From Spirosoma pollinicola (GTDB lineage: Bacteria > Bacteroidota > Bacteroidia > Cytophagales > Spirosomataceae), in the NCBI RefSeq assembly GCF_002831565.1, contig NZ_CP025096.1:1897026-1961025 (forward strand): a DNA stretch of 64,000 nt, given 5' to 3'. How positions within the stretch are numbered: the stretch's first letter is position 1; each line of letters starts with the position of its first letter. A program made the translations under genes and the position numbers. Below, piece by piece: positions 53,942-62,145 of this stretch. The notes under the pieces are model-generated. The model worked only from the letters and a program-made list of their open reading frames with translations, had not been told where the DNA came from and ran no database searches.

Positions 53942-55562
53942 ACTGGATTTTGACTAGATTTTCCAGTAGCATACGAATCGTGCCAATAATCAGCGTTACA
54001 GACACCGTAAACTGTAGGACCACCAATACCCGGCGGGGTAGCGATGCAAATCGCCCTGCCTTGAATGTTCCTTTCAGCACACTGAGTGGATTGAAGGCCG
54101 ATAGATACAGGGCTGGATAACTCCCGGCGACTAGGCCCGTCAGCAGACAAAATACAAGGCTTACAATCCAATACGCAGGATTCGACCAAGGGATAGCCGT
54201 CTGTTTATCGGCGATGTCGTTGAAAAAAGGCAGAGACAACACGGTCCCACTCATGGCCAACACAAACGAGAGGGCGACTACCAAAATCGATTCGCTGAAA
54301 AACTGACCAATGAGTTGCCCACGTAACGAGCCAACGGCCTTGCGGATACCTACTTCTTTGGCTCGTTTCTCACTCCGGGCGGTGCTGAGATTCATGAAGT
54401 TGATGCAGGCCAGCAGCAAGACAACTAAACCAATAATGCCGAAAAGCCAGACGTACTGAATGCGGCCACCCACGTTTACGCCGTTTTTCCAGTCCGAATG
54501 CAAGTGCCAGTGAGCCATAGGCTCCAGAAAGATTTCAGGTTTTGTCAGGGCGATATTTTTGTCAACATGCTCAAGTTTACTATTTTTAAGCAGCCTCGAT
54601 ATAGCCCCCATATCGGCTTTATCCGCCACTTGGACAAAGAGCTGAAATGAGTTATTGTCCCACTGCTGACTGGCCTGCCGTACCGATTCATCGTTGTTGA
54701 GCAGCAGATCCCAGGGTGCAATGAAGGTAAGGTCGCGGAAGGTGGTATTGTGGGGCAAATCCTGATAGACACCCGTTACACGAACGGCCATCTTATTGTC
54801 GAGTTTGAGGATTTTGCCCATTGGGTCGGTGTCGCCGAAGTAGGCTTTGGCCACCGATTCGGCCAGTAGAATCGACCCTGGATCGCGCAACCCCTGCCGG
54901 GTTCCTTTGAGCATCCGTAGGGATAGCATTTCGGGGGCATCGGGTTGCATAAAGCCACCTTTCTTGACAAATTTCCGGTCGCCCATGTCCAGCACATGTC
55001 CATAAATCCACGAAGTCAGCACAATGCGTTTGATGGGACTATTCTCCCTATACTTACTTCGTAATTCAGCCTCCAACGGAAGCGGGATTGAGTAATTTGT
55101 ACTGACCTGCCCATCAACCGTTTGGTGTTGCATCACCTGAGCAATGTGGTCGTAGTGAGTGTGGTAGGTATCGAACGATAGCTCGTCATAAATCCATAAG
55201 CCGATGAGCATCGCCACGGCCATACCCACAGCTAGACCACCTATGTTAATGACCGAATAGGCTTTGTTATTGAAAAGATTTCTCCAGGCGATTTTAAAAT
55301 AGCTTCGTAGCATGGTCGTATGGGTTGGATTGGGATATTCACTCGATACTCGTTTTGGCTCACGTCGGCGCGCAAAAGGGGGCAGTACCGATACCACATT
55401 TAGGACATAGCGCAGGGTGGCCTGGGTTTTGCCCGCCTGGCCATGCCAGTACGCATAGAGTTCGTCCAGATCGCCCTCCACTTCTTCGAGGGTGTCGGCG
55501 GGGTGCAACTGCCTGAGCAGTCGTTTGGCCCAGCGTGGTGGGGACGTGTCGGGAGCGTTCAT
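53925..55562 (-). CDS. FtsX-type ABC transporter permease, C-terminus cut off by IS3
   Basis: 545 codons remain of a protein that is normally about 800-870. An N-terminal permease prefix domain (RLLRQLHPADTLEEVEGDLDELYAYW) is followed by the first MacB-like periplasmic region and FtsX half (YFKIAWRNLFNNKAYSVINI, VGIRKAVGSLRGQLIGQFFSES). After VTLIIGT the sequence becomes IRMLLENLVKI..., which is IS DNA. The second half is missing from the window, so it is probably non-functional. The start overlaps the stop of the PadR gene by four bases (translational coupling). This is a classic PadR-permease pair. Confidence 0.9.
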   Translation of the reverse strand: MNAPDTSPPRWAKRLLRQLHPADTLEEVEGDLDELYAYWHGQAGKTQATLRYVLNVVSVLPPFARRREPKRVSSEYPNPTHTTMLRSYFKIAWRNLFNNKAYSVINIGGLAVGMAVAMLIGLWIYDELSFDTYHTHYDHIAQVMQHQTVDGQVSTNYSIPLPLEAELRSKYRENSPIKRIVLTSWIYGHVLDMGDRKFVKKGGFMQPDAPEMLSLRMLKGTRQGLRDPGSILLAESVAKAYFGDTDPMGKILKLDNKMAVRVTGVYQDLPHNTTFRDLTFIAPWDLLLNNDESVRQASQQWDNNSFQLFVQVADKADMGAISRLLKNSKLEHVDKNIALTKPEIFLEPMAHWHLHSDWKNGVNVGGRIQYVWLFGIIGLVVLLLACINFMNLSTARSEKRAKEVGIRKAVGSLRGQLIGQFFSESILVVALSFVLAMSGTVLSLPFFNDIADKQTAIPWSNPAYWIVSLVFCLLTGLVAGSYPALYLSAFNPLSVLKGTFKAGRFASLPRRVLVVLQFTVSVTLIIGTIRMLLENLVKIQYEYAS

Positions 55563-55897
55563 AAGCCACTGAGCCGAAGTGAGTGGGGCGGCACCAGGTG
55601 CCAGAGCTGCTGGCGAAGCTGCTGAACCTCCTCCAAAGCCCGGCTACCCAGGGCCGTGACCCGGAACAGCCGCTTGCGTCGACCACCCCGTTCGGCGGTG
55701 GCTCCCCCCAGTTCAGACTGTACAAAGCCTTTCTCTTCCAGCCGGATGAGGGTGTTGTGGACGGTGCCGAAGGTAACCACCCGACCCGTATGTTCTTCCA
55801 GCGCTTGACTGACCGTAACGCCGTAGCCTTCCCCATCGAGAATGGCTACCATCAGGAGCACCACTTCTTCAAACTCGCCCAAATAGGTTCGACGCAT
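55559..55897 (-). CDS. PadR family transcriptional regulator
   Basis: 112 residues, a winged helix: YLGEFEEVVLLMVAIL, YGVTVSQALEEHTGRVV, FGTVHNTLIRLEEKGFV and RRKRLFRVTALG. It is the partner of the permease gene that starts inside its stop codon. The target is probably its own operon. It is divergent from the next plus-strand genes, with a terminator-like hairpin (55948-55984) in the gap. Confidence 0.9.
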   Translation of the reverse strand: MRRTYLGEFEEVVLLMVAILDGEGYGVTVSQALEEHTGRVVTFGTVHNTLIRLEEKGFVQSELGGATAERGGRRKRLFRVTALGSRALEEVQQLRQQLWHLVPPHSLRLSGL

Positions 55898-55947
55898 TTC
55901 CCCAACTGATTAGTTTATATTTTATCGTACAAATCTGTTGCCAAAGG

Positions 55948-55984
55948 CAAAAAGGCCTATTTCTACGTGAAATAGGCCTTTTTG
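55948..55984. terminator. 16-bp perfect hairpin
   Basis: 55948-55963 and 55969-55984 are exact reverse complements with a five-base loop, and A and T runs in the outer arms. It resembles a bidirectional terminator, although it lies upstream of the PadR start, which is unusual unless another transcript ends there. Confidence 0.6.
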
Positions 55985-56124
55985 AAGATAACCATTGTCC
56001 ACAAACGGACAGTTTCTGTACGATCCTGGACAGGCAATAGTATATTTAGGGAGTGACGCTCAACACGACTAGATTCTCATCCAAAGGTTGTGTTAGTCCA
56101 ATCTCACAAAATGCTTCCCAAAGT

Positions 56125-56155
56125 GAGACGAAGGAGCATTCATGTATATGCTTCA
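56125..56155 (+). repeat. 31-bp repeat, copy 1
   Basis: Matches 59658-59688 in the same orientation (core GAGACGAA-GA, ATTCAT, TGCTTCA), with weaker similarity continuing about 15 bases to each side. Both copies lie upstream of a gene or element start. Confidence 0.45.
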
Positions 56156-56346
56156 TAAATAGGGCTTTTAATGAGACGGTATAATAAGGCGATGTATGCC
56201 TAAAATAAGAGTAAAGAAGGGACGCGATGGCTGCCCGCCCCATTGACACTAAGATCTTCTTCACCAGAGATAAAATCATTAGAAAGCATTTAAATTTGCT
56301 GTTTAACAAACCCCCAGTTTTGTTAAACAGCAAACGATGATAGAGT

Positions 56347-56769
56347 ATGCCATTTGATCCCACCAATCCCGTTATTCAACTCTGTGTGAAAGGCATGGAG
56401 ATAGAAGCCAAAAGCCCAGAGCTAGCCAAAGATCTGTTTATACAGGCATGGAACTTAGCCACCACGGATGTTGAAAAATTTACGGCCGCTCACTATCTGG
56501 CCCGACAGCAGGATTCAGTAGCTGAAAAATTAGACTGGGATCTGAGAGCCTTACAACTGGCGCTGCAAAGTCAAGACGATAGTCTTACGGCTAGCTATCC
56601 ATCCTTGTATTTGAATGTGGGAAAAGGGTACGAAGAACTGGACGATCCAGAACAGGCCAAGAGCTATTATCAACGGGCTCTTTCGTATACGCATCACTTA
56701 CCAACGGATGGGTACGGGAAGATGATTAAGCAAGGAATCGAAAGCGGGTTAAAGCGGTTGATGGTATAG
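56347..56769 (+). CDS. TPR-like protein (often mis-labelled rRNA methyltransferase)
   Basis: 140 residues, all helical: LCVKGMEIEAKSPELAKDLF, AAHYLARQQDSVAEKL and YLNVGKGYEELDDPEQAKSYY form TPR-like pairs. The family is common in Cytophagales and sometimes carries the automatic label rRNA adenine methyltransferase, but no methyltransferase motif is present. It probably mediates protein-protein contacts. It lies directly upstream of the IS5 element. Confidence 0.75.
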   Translation: MPFDPTNPVIQLCVKGMEIEAKSPELAKDLFIQAWNLATTDVEKFTAAHYLARQQDSVAEKLDWDLRALQLALQSQDDSLTASYPSLYLNVGKGYEELDDPEQAKSYYQRALSYTHHLPTDGYGKMIKQGIESGLKRLMV

Positions 56770-56900
56770 CCCTATTGCTGACCAAAGTCATAAGCCAATC
56801 AGTTCAACTTCTTAGTTGAATTTCATAGCCTAAGAGTATGTTTTGGATAGGACAAAATCGAGAATCGGTCGTATCTTGAAATCGCCAGATTATCAAGATT

Positions 56901-57005
56901 ATGAACGAAGCCGTCCAGGAACTGACCGATTCTCAGTGGAAACTTATCGAAAAAAATTGTAGACGACCAACGCCAGCGTTGGCATTCGTTGCGAACGATT
57001 ATTAA
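56901..57005 (+). CDS. IS5 transposase, first frame (N-terminal 34 residues)
   Basis: MNEAVQELTDSQWKLIE is the expected start of the IS5-type transposase. The frame runs off at an A7 run (56950-56956) and stops at TAA 57003-57005. The expected continuation IVDDQRQRWHSLRTIIN is read one base on. Ribosomal or RNA-polymerase slippage on the A run could join the two; otherwise it is a simple indel. Confidence 0.6.
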   Translation: MNEAVQELTDSQWKLIEKNCRRPTPALAFVANDY

Positions 57006-57669
57006 TGCTATCCTGGCCATCAACCGAACAGGTGTTCAATGGCGTGAGTTGAATAGCAAGTACCCGCCTTGGCAAACGGTTTTCTACCATTTTCGGCAGT
57101 TCAAGCTGCGCGGCATCTGGGAAGAAATGCTGGATAAACTGGTTGTAAAAGAGCGAGTTCGCCAGCATTGCCAGGAGACTCCCAGCTTGTTAGCTATTGA
57201 TAGCCAGAGTGTTAAGATTATGCAATTTATTGAAGAGGAGACGGGTATAGATGGTAACAAAAAGATTAACGGGCGTAAGCGTAGTATTGCAGTTGATCGG
57301 TTAGGCTTACCTTGGTCGTTGGCTGTTACCTCCGCCAGCACCTCGGATAATGAAGCCGGGCGATTAGTCGTAGACCGCTTGCGAGGCAAAGTACCTCGTC
57401 TGAAAGTTGTTGCTGCCGACCACGGCTATAAAGTTAGTTTCATCGAGCATGTTGAGCAGCATCACGGCTGGAGAGTTGAGATTGCACAAAAGCCCGAAAG
57501 CAGTCGGGGCTTTGTACCAGAAAAGAATCGTTGGCCAGTCGAACGCAGTCTTGGCTGGCTCAATTTTAGACGTCGTTTGTTTAGGGATGTGGAGAAAACG
57601 GTAGAAAGTTCGGAGGCCATGCTACGAATTGCCTTTATTTCCATTATCCTAAATCGCTTTGCCAAATAA
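56989..57669 (+). CDS. IS5 family transposase, main frame
   Basis: 226 codons are shown from the first ATG of this frame, but the true reading frame extends upstream to the A7 run. DDE catalytic core: LAIDSQSVK (Asp), VVAADHGYKV (Asp) and NRWPVERSLGWLNFRRRL (Glu with the conserved R). The insertion-domain region RTGVQWRELNSKYPPWQTVF is typical of IS427-type members. The element looks recently inserted because the ends and target duplication are intact. Confidence 0.85.
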   Translation: MRTIINAILAINRTGVQWRELNSKYPPWQTVFYHFRQFKLRGIWEEMLDKLVVKERVRQHCQETPSLLAIDSQSVKIMQFIEEETGIDGNKKINGRKRSIAVDRLGLPWSLAVTSASTSDNEAGRLVVDRLRGKVPRLKVVAADHGYKVSFIEHVEQHHGWRVEIAQKPESSRGFVPEKNRWPVERSLGWLNFRRRLFRDVEKTVESSEAMLRIAFISIILNRFAK

Positions 57670-57777
57670 ACTACCAAAACAAACTCTAATTCTAGTTCTA
57701 CAACATACCTAGGAATTATGCTAAAGTAGTTCCTATAGACTGCCTTTCAAAAACTAGATTATTTTCATATACCGGAC

Positions 57778-58197
57778 TTAACCAAGCGAAGCAGATATTG
57801 GCTTGAAGATCTCCCAATGATGACCAAACGGATCAACAATACGCCCAAGCCGATAGCCATACTCTTAGTCACTGACTGGGTAGATTTCTGTGGCTCCTGC
57901 CGCTACAGCACGATTGACAACCGCATCAGGATTAGCCACCAGTAAACCCAGCCGTATACTGATGCCCCCTAAGGATTCAGGACTAAAATTGCCATGGTCA
58001 ACCGCTTCGTCAGCCGCTACCAATCGGGCTCCTCCAATCGAGAGTTCAGCGACCACCGATCCATCGGGGTCCGTATTAGTCATCAGTTCAATGGCTCCGA
58101 AGGCTTGCTTATAAAAATCAATAGCCGCTAAGCCATTTTTAACCGAAAGGGTCGGAATAATGGCCGTTTGGAGGTCACTTTCTGGATTATCATTCAT
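57778..58197 (-). pseudogene. VOC/glyoxalase-fold protein with in-frame nonsense codon
   Basis: The first 110 codons run from MNDNPESDLQTAIIPTLSVK through FYKQAFGAIELM and GARLVAAD to ATEIYPVSD. TAA at 57865-57867 then closes the frame. The same frame continues after it as EYGYRLGRIVDPFGHHWEI and ends at TAA 57778-57780. DPFGHHWEI is the conserved last strand of PhnB/bleomycin-resistance-like VOC proteins, so the original gene was about 139 codons and one base change (for example CAA to TAA) truncated it. It lies beside the IS5 copy. Confidence 0.85.
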
Positions 58198-58473
58198 GAA
58201 AAAGTCCGGATTTATGATTAAGAGGTGATTACAAGAGGTAGCTTAGGCTAGTTAAATTTCGGAAAGCTAGTATAAGTGAGTACATTCTCAAAATTCTCTC
58301 CCCCATGAGACGAATGAAGCAAAGCGTATCTGCTCATTAATTCATACATGCTATGAGATGGAATGTTACTTATACTTTATAGACCGTACTCTTTCAGGAG
58401 ATAGACAAAACAACTCGTATTCTCACTATTCTTACCTCAAGACTGATTTTTGCTTTATCCAGTGGGCTCTTTT
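58198..58473. other. Intergenic region
   Basis: No gene is supported here. About 276 bases separate two minus-strand genes; it contains the promoter region of the VOC gene. Confidence 0.4.
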
Positions 58474-59319
58474 TTATCTACTTACCCTTTCAGTTAACCA
58501 TGCCAGTATATCACCCATGACCGTTTCTTTCTCGAGGTCATTGAGCAAGTCATGGTAATGGCCTTCATAGAACTTGAGTGTTTTATCGGGCGAGGAGGCA
58601 TGGTCATAGAAATACTGGCTGCCACTGGGTTTGGTGGCTTTGTCAGCCGTTCCATGAAGAATCAGCAAGGGGAGTTGGATAGCCGACATCTCTGTCTTGA
58701 GCCTCTCGTCTGCTAGCGATAACTGCTGCACGGTTTTGGTCGGTTGCACTTCGTTGGCAATCAGGGGATCAGCGTTCATGAATTCAACGACTGCCGGATC
58801 GCGGGAGAAATCTTCATTGTTCAACCGCAGCACGTGGGCATGAGGAAACAGGTGGCTGAGCCCTTTCAGGACCGCCACGGCAAAATCAGGAGCCGGTACC
58901 TGGAAGGCGAAGCTTTCACAAATGAACCCCTTAAACTTAGCCTGATGCTCCAGGACATAGATGGCCGCTAAAACGCCCCCTGCGCTATGACCCAGCAGGA
59001 AAGTTGGCAAGCTTGGATAGGTGGTTTGGGCAATAGCAACGAGCTTATCCAGTTCGTTAACAAACTGTTCATAGTCGGCAATGTAGTAGCGTTCGCCATC
59101 GGAGTCTCCCCGGCCCGGAAAATCAATGGCATACACCTCAAAATTCTGGGCCGTCAACTGGTGGGCAGGCCATTGAAAATATCCACTATGGGAATTAAAG
59201 CCATGCGCAAAAACCAGGATTGCCTTCGGGGGATTGACGGCCTGCCAATGGCGGTAGGCCACGTTTAATCCCTCTTCAGAAAGAAAGGACTCGGATTGAT
59301 GTTGAGGGAGTGGTTGCAT
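58474..59319 (-). CDS. Monoacylglycerol lipase-like alpha/beta hydrolase
   Basis: 281 residues, cytoplasmic or peripheral. FAHGFNSHSGYF (oxyanion hole), DFPGRGDSDGERYYI, the nucleophile elbow LLGHSAGGVLA, ILHGTADKATKP (Asp) and EGHYHDLLNDLEKE (His) form a complete serine triad. The pattern matches monoacylglycerol lipases/lysophospholipases. It appears complete and single, and contrasts with the broken genes on either side. Confidence 0.92.
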   Translation of the reverse strand: MQPLPQHQSESFLSEEGLNVAYRHWQAVNPPKAILVFAHGFNSHSGYFQWPAHQLTAQNFEVYAIDFPGRGDSDGERYYIADYEQFVNELDKLVAIAQTTYPSLPTFLLGHSAGGVLAAIYVLEHQAKFKGFICESFAFQVPAPDFAVAVLKGLSHLFPHAHVLRLNNEDFSRDPAVVEFMNADPLIANEVQPTKTVQQLSLADERLKTEMSAIQLPLLILHGTADKATKPSGSQYFYDHASSPDKTLKFYEGHYHDLLNDLEKETVMGDILAWLTERVSR

Positions 59320-59773
59320 AGTTTTCTATCCTGATAAAAAGTGAATGGCCAAGAGGGGTAAATTTTTCTAGTTGGGCGGCTTACCTAACAGGCAGAGGGC
59401 CCGTTGATTCAGCCCGATAAAGTTGGCCAGAAGTCGCTTATACTTATCGGTATAAAGTGACGAAAAAACGGTACAATTAGCGGTTTTTGGACTAGAACTC
59501 TACTAAAATGGAGATTCTTGTACCCAGGTGTCAGTTATTTGCAAGGACATCACCGCACCATCTCTTTACACTATAAACTGACGCCTACGTTAATCGCTCC
59601 GCGAGCTTCTAAGTAGTATAATGCAGGAAAGTCAATGATCATGAAACGCTCCCATTTGAGACGAAAGAATATTCATACATCTGCTTCAGGAAAAGGGCGT
59701 TTTCAGAACTAGTGTATCTTAAAAGGTAGTCTGTCGGCTCGTTTTGCTTTTGAGGCATAAAACCTCTTTGAGC
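59320..59773. other. Intergenic region with repeat copy
   Basis: About 450 bases between divergent genes. It holds the second 31-bp repeat copy and the leader of the IS630 remnant. No gene is seen. Confidence 0.4.
59658..59688 (+). repeat. 31-bp repeat, copy 2
   Basis: Same orientation as 56125-56155, about five mismatches. It is located 86 bases before the IS630 remnant. Confidence 0.45.
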
Positions 59774-60246
59774 ATGATTAAGCACCGGATCAAACTACTT
59801 CCTGATGAACGGGTTGAGTTACTGGCCAAAGTCCAAAAAGGAAAAAAGCGGCTGCCAAAATCATTCAGAAAGCACAAGTGCTTTTAGCTAGCGATGAAAC
59901 AGTTGACCGGCAAAGTCAAACCTACCTTGCCACGACTTATCATCTCTCAACCCGTAGCGTAGAGCGGATTCGCAAAGACTATTCTGAGCAAGGCATGGCT
60001 CTGTTTCAACCCAAACCGCGCCAGCCTCGCTCGGACAAAAAGCTGACCGGTGAGTTGGAGGCCCATCTGATTGCCATTGCCTGTAGTGAGCCTCCGATGG
60101 GTGAAAGCCGCTGGAAACTCCAGGCCATTGCGGATCGACTGGTTGAGCCACAAGTAGTTGAGAGTCTATCGCACACGAGTGTAGCGACGGTACTAAAAAA
60201 AATGAACTCAAGCCCTGGCGGGTCAAAGGCTGGCAGGGCCGCCCTT
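59774..60246 (+). pseudogene. IS630-type transposase remnant with -1 frameshift site
   Basis: The first frame starts at ATG 59774 (MIKHRIKLLPDERVELLAKV) and contains GGA AAA AAG, the slippery heptamer A_AAA_AAG at 59842-59848. After a -1 slip it continues AAKIIQKAQVLLASDE, then STRSVERIRKDYSEQG (HTH) and MGESRWKLQAIADRLVE. A run of eight A near 60200 breaks the frame again; the native continuation NELKPWRVKGWQG is out of frame. The DDE catalytic domain is missing, so this is a dead fragment. Confidence 0.75.
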
Positions 60247-60282
60247 TAGGTTCGTAGCGTGGTAAGATTCTAACATTTAGTC

Positions 60283-60420
60283 TAGCTTGCCAATCAGCAA
60301 ACAGGGTGGGCTACCCTATAGGGCCGCAGAGTGTCAGCTCTATGCTCAGATTCAGGACCCACCCTGTTTTACTTGCTTAAGGCTCGAATGGAAATTAGGG
60401 CAACTAGGCCCACTAGCAAG
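60283..60420 (+). ncRNA. Candidate IS110 bridge RNA (element A)
   Basis: Homologous to the segment at 61970-62107 on the other strand. Both begin TAGCTTGCCA. Hairpin 1: CAGGGTGGG (60302-60310) pairs with CCCACCCTG (60358-60366) around a 47-base inner part. Hairpin 2: GGGC (60398-60401) pairs with GCCC (60408-60411). The counterpart stems differ by compensatory changes. It lies upstream of and on the same strand as an IS110 transposase start, where IS110-group elements encode the guide (bridge) RNA. Confidence 0.6.
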
Positions 60421-60471
60421 GGTTTGAGCACCGAAGCAAGGACTTTTCAACCCCCTAAATTACGATCTCTC

Positions 60472-60667
60472 ATGACTATTCGCCATTTCATTGGTATTGA
60501 CGTTTCGAAAGCTACACTCGACTGGGCCGTCTTTGATGGCAAAACCATAGTCTTGCAAACTCAATCGACTAACTCACCAGCAGCGATTAGGGCAACCGTC
60601 AAATTAATGAAGGCATTGCCTGGCTTTACAGTGGCTGAATCGGTCAGTTGCCTAGAGCATACGGGTA
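60472..60667 (+). pseudogene. IS110 transposase N-terminal fragment (element A)
   Basis: From ATG 60472: MTIRHFIGIDVSKATLDWAV carries the first Asp of the DEDD (RuvC-like) site, and SCLEHTGI carries the Glu. After HTGI the sequence no longer matches IS110: at 60668 it switches to GTGCGAC..., which resembles the 5' end of a group II intron. The rest of the transposase is absent. It is a sister of the element B gene at 60890-61913. Confidence 0.8.
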
Positions 60668-60889
60668 TTGTGCGACACGAAGTTGCACGTTTTGAGTATG
60701 GATAATGATCCATTCGGTTAGTGCTCGAACCGATCTCCAATCCGTAGGGGCGTCACTGGTAACGGTGGGGTCTGTTGCAAGCGGATAAAGCCTAAGATGC
60801 GCGTCAATCCTTGACGCAAGTCGGGCCAGGAGAAGACCGAAAGGGTGAATGAGAATGAACCTCCTATGAGCCGGGCCGATTTCTATGGT
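60668..60889 (+). other. Possible group II intron 5' remnant
   Basis: Starts GTGCGAC, the consensus 5' end of bacterial group II introns, immediately after an IS110 coding fragment, and forms a hairpin GTGC...GCAC at once. The following 200 bases look like structured domain I RNA (for example GCGTCAA and TTGACGC arms, and a GACCGAAAGGG loop). No reverse transcriptase or clear domain V remains; the IS110 element B begins near its end. Confidence 0.4.
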
Positions 60890-61913
60890 TCAAACAAGGG
60901 TTGGCGTATAATTTTTGTTATATTTTTTACCCCGCTTGACGACTGCATAGACCCGATGGATGAGTTTGTTTCTTAGTGCGTTGATAACTAACATCTTATT
61001 CTTGCCTTCTTTAACTTTTCGCTGGTAATACTCCTGTAATTCACCGGGCATTTGAAGAGCCGACATAGCCGCCATATGCAGTAAGGTTTTCAGTGATTTT
61101 CGGGCATGATGATTCACGCGAGTCTTACCCCCTACACTACTGCCCGAGGAGTGCTCAAAGGGAGCTACGCCCGCATGGCAAGCTAGTTTTTTGGGATCAT
61201 TAATGGCTTTGAACCGCACCGGCGGCCCGGTCATCACTGGCCAGGATTAATTCAGTGGCCACGACTTGACCAACACCGGGGATAGAAGTAACCAGATCGA
61301 AGAGCGACTTAAGGATAGGATCGTCAGTAATAAGCTGTTTGATCGCCTTTTCAACCCCTTTCAGATCACTCAGTAGGGCCTTTAGTGAGCTACTGCAATG
61401 CTGACCTAGTTGGGTAGTCAGGGCTCTGTCGCCAAATCGTTTTTGCTCATTCAGAGGCACTTTCAACTGGCTGATCATACCTTGCAGACGCTGACGAAGT
61501 CGAGTAAATTCAGCCAGTTTTTTCATGACGGGTCGAGCAGGCTTCCAGAGCCGAGTCCGGTCTTGAAAGCGATAAGCGTACTCAGCAATGCGCTGAGCAT
61601 CAACGTTATCTGACTTTCCTCGTTGCAGTCCGCCAGCTTGTTTAATATGCAGGGAAGCTTCCAGCCAAATTGGTAATTGAGCCTGAAAAAGCACCTCCAG
61701 GGCATGTGCGTTGTAAAGTCCAGTATGTTCCATGCAGACCACACAGTTTGCGATCTGGAAGTTGGGCAAAGCCAGGAGTTGTTTGATAATTGCCCGAATG
61801 GCCACGGGTGAATTTTCCGATTGGGTTTGCCAGATGATGCCTTTATTGGCATAAACAGCCCAGTCAAGAGTGTTCTTAGAAACATCAATACCAATGAAAT
61901 GGCGAATGTCCAT
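60890..61913 (-). pseudogene. IS110 transposase, element B, split by a 16-bp insertion
   Basis: Two frames together make an almost complete 340-residue IS110 transposase. 61200-61913 gives the N-terminal part with GIDVSKNTLDW, CMEHTGLY and SDNVDAQRIAEYA (DEDD residues) and ends after LVTSIPGVGQVVATELILAS. 60890-61237 gives the C-terminal part FKAINDPKKLACHAGVAPFEH to the end. Between them 61215-61230 (CGCACCGGCGGCCCGG) is an extra 16 bases; removing it restores ASDEFKAIND. The insert matches part of a palindromic repeat about 1 kb away. Confidence 0.82.
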
Positions 61914-61969
61914 TGAAGTGTTTACTTTTAGGGTTCAACAATCAGACAGCTTACTCATCACTCGTTACC

Positions 61970-62107
61970 TTGCTAATGGGTCACAACACCCTAATTTCTA
62001 TTCGAGGTTAAGTAAGAAAGACCGAGCGGGACCTGAATCGGCCCATAGGTTGCGAGCCTGGCCGGAGACGCTAGGGAAGCCCGCTCGGTTGTCTGTCTGG
62101 CAAGCTA
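61970..62107 (-). ncRNA. Candidate IS110 bridge RNA (element B)
   Basis: Upstream of and on the same strand as the element B transposase. Hairpin 1: CCGAGCGGG pairs with CCCGCTCGG (62080-62088 and 62022-62030 in window coordinates), inner part 49 bases sharing CTTCCCTA at its start and a CTATG...GATTCAGG pattern at its end with element A. Hairpin 2: GGGT with ACCC (61978-61991). Three pairs of hairpin 1 and one pair of hairpin 2 differ from A by paired changes, while loop sequences differ freely. Confidence 0.6.
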
Positions 62108-62145
62108 CCTAAATCTTGGTTTCTTACCAGCCCTCAAACCTAAAG

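Larger units (their letters stand above)
52601..53971 (-). mobile_element. IS3-family insertion sequence
   Basis: About 1.37 kb. The inverted ends share CGTATGCTACTG (outer edges near 52597 and 53975) with imperfect similarity inward (AGATTGGACA versus AATCTAGTCA). TG...CA ends fit IS3. It carries orfA and orfB with a frameshift site. No clear target duplication is found, and the host gene does not resume on the left, so a deletion probably followed insertion. Confidence 0.8.
56834..57686 (+). mobile_element. IS5-type insertion sequence, 853 bp
   Basis: Imperfect terminal inverted repeats GAGTATGTTTTGG (left) and CCAAAACAAACTC (right) are flanked by TAA on both sides (56831-56833 and 57687-57689), the usual TNA duplication of IS5/IS427-type elements. 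It contains one transposase split by a frame change in a run of seven A. Confidence 0.85.

Noticed and set aside
56046..56366. 106-codon minus-strand frame before the TPR-like gene
   Set aside because: It overlaps the repeat copy and the start of the TPR-like gene, and its translation shows no family features.
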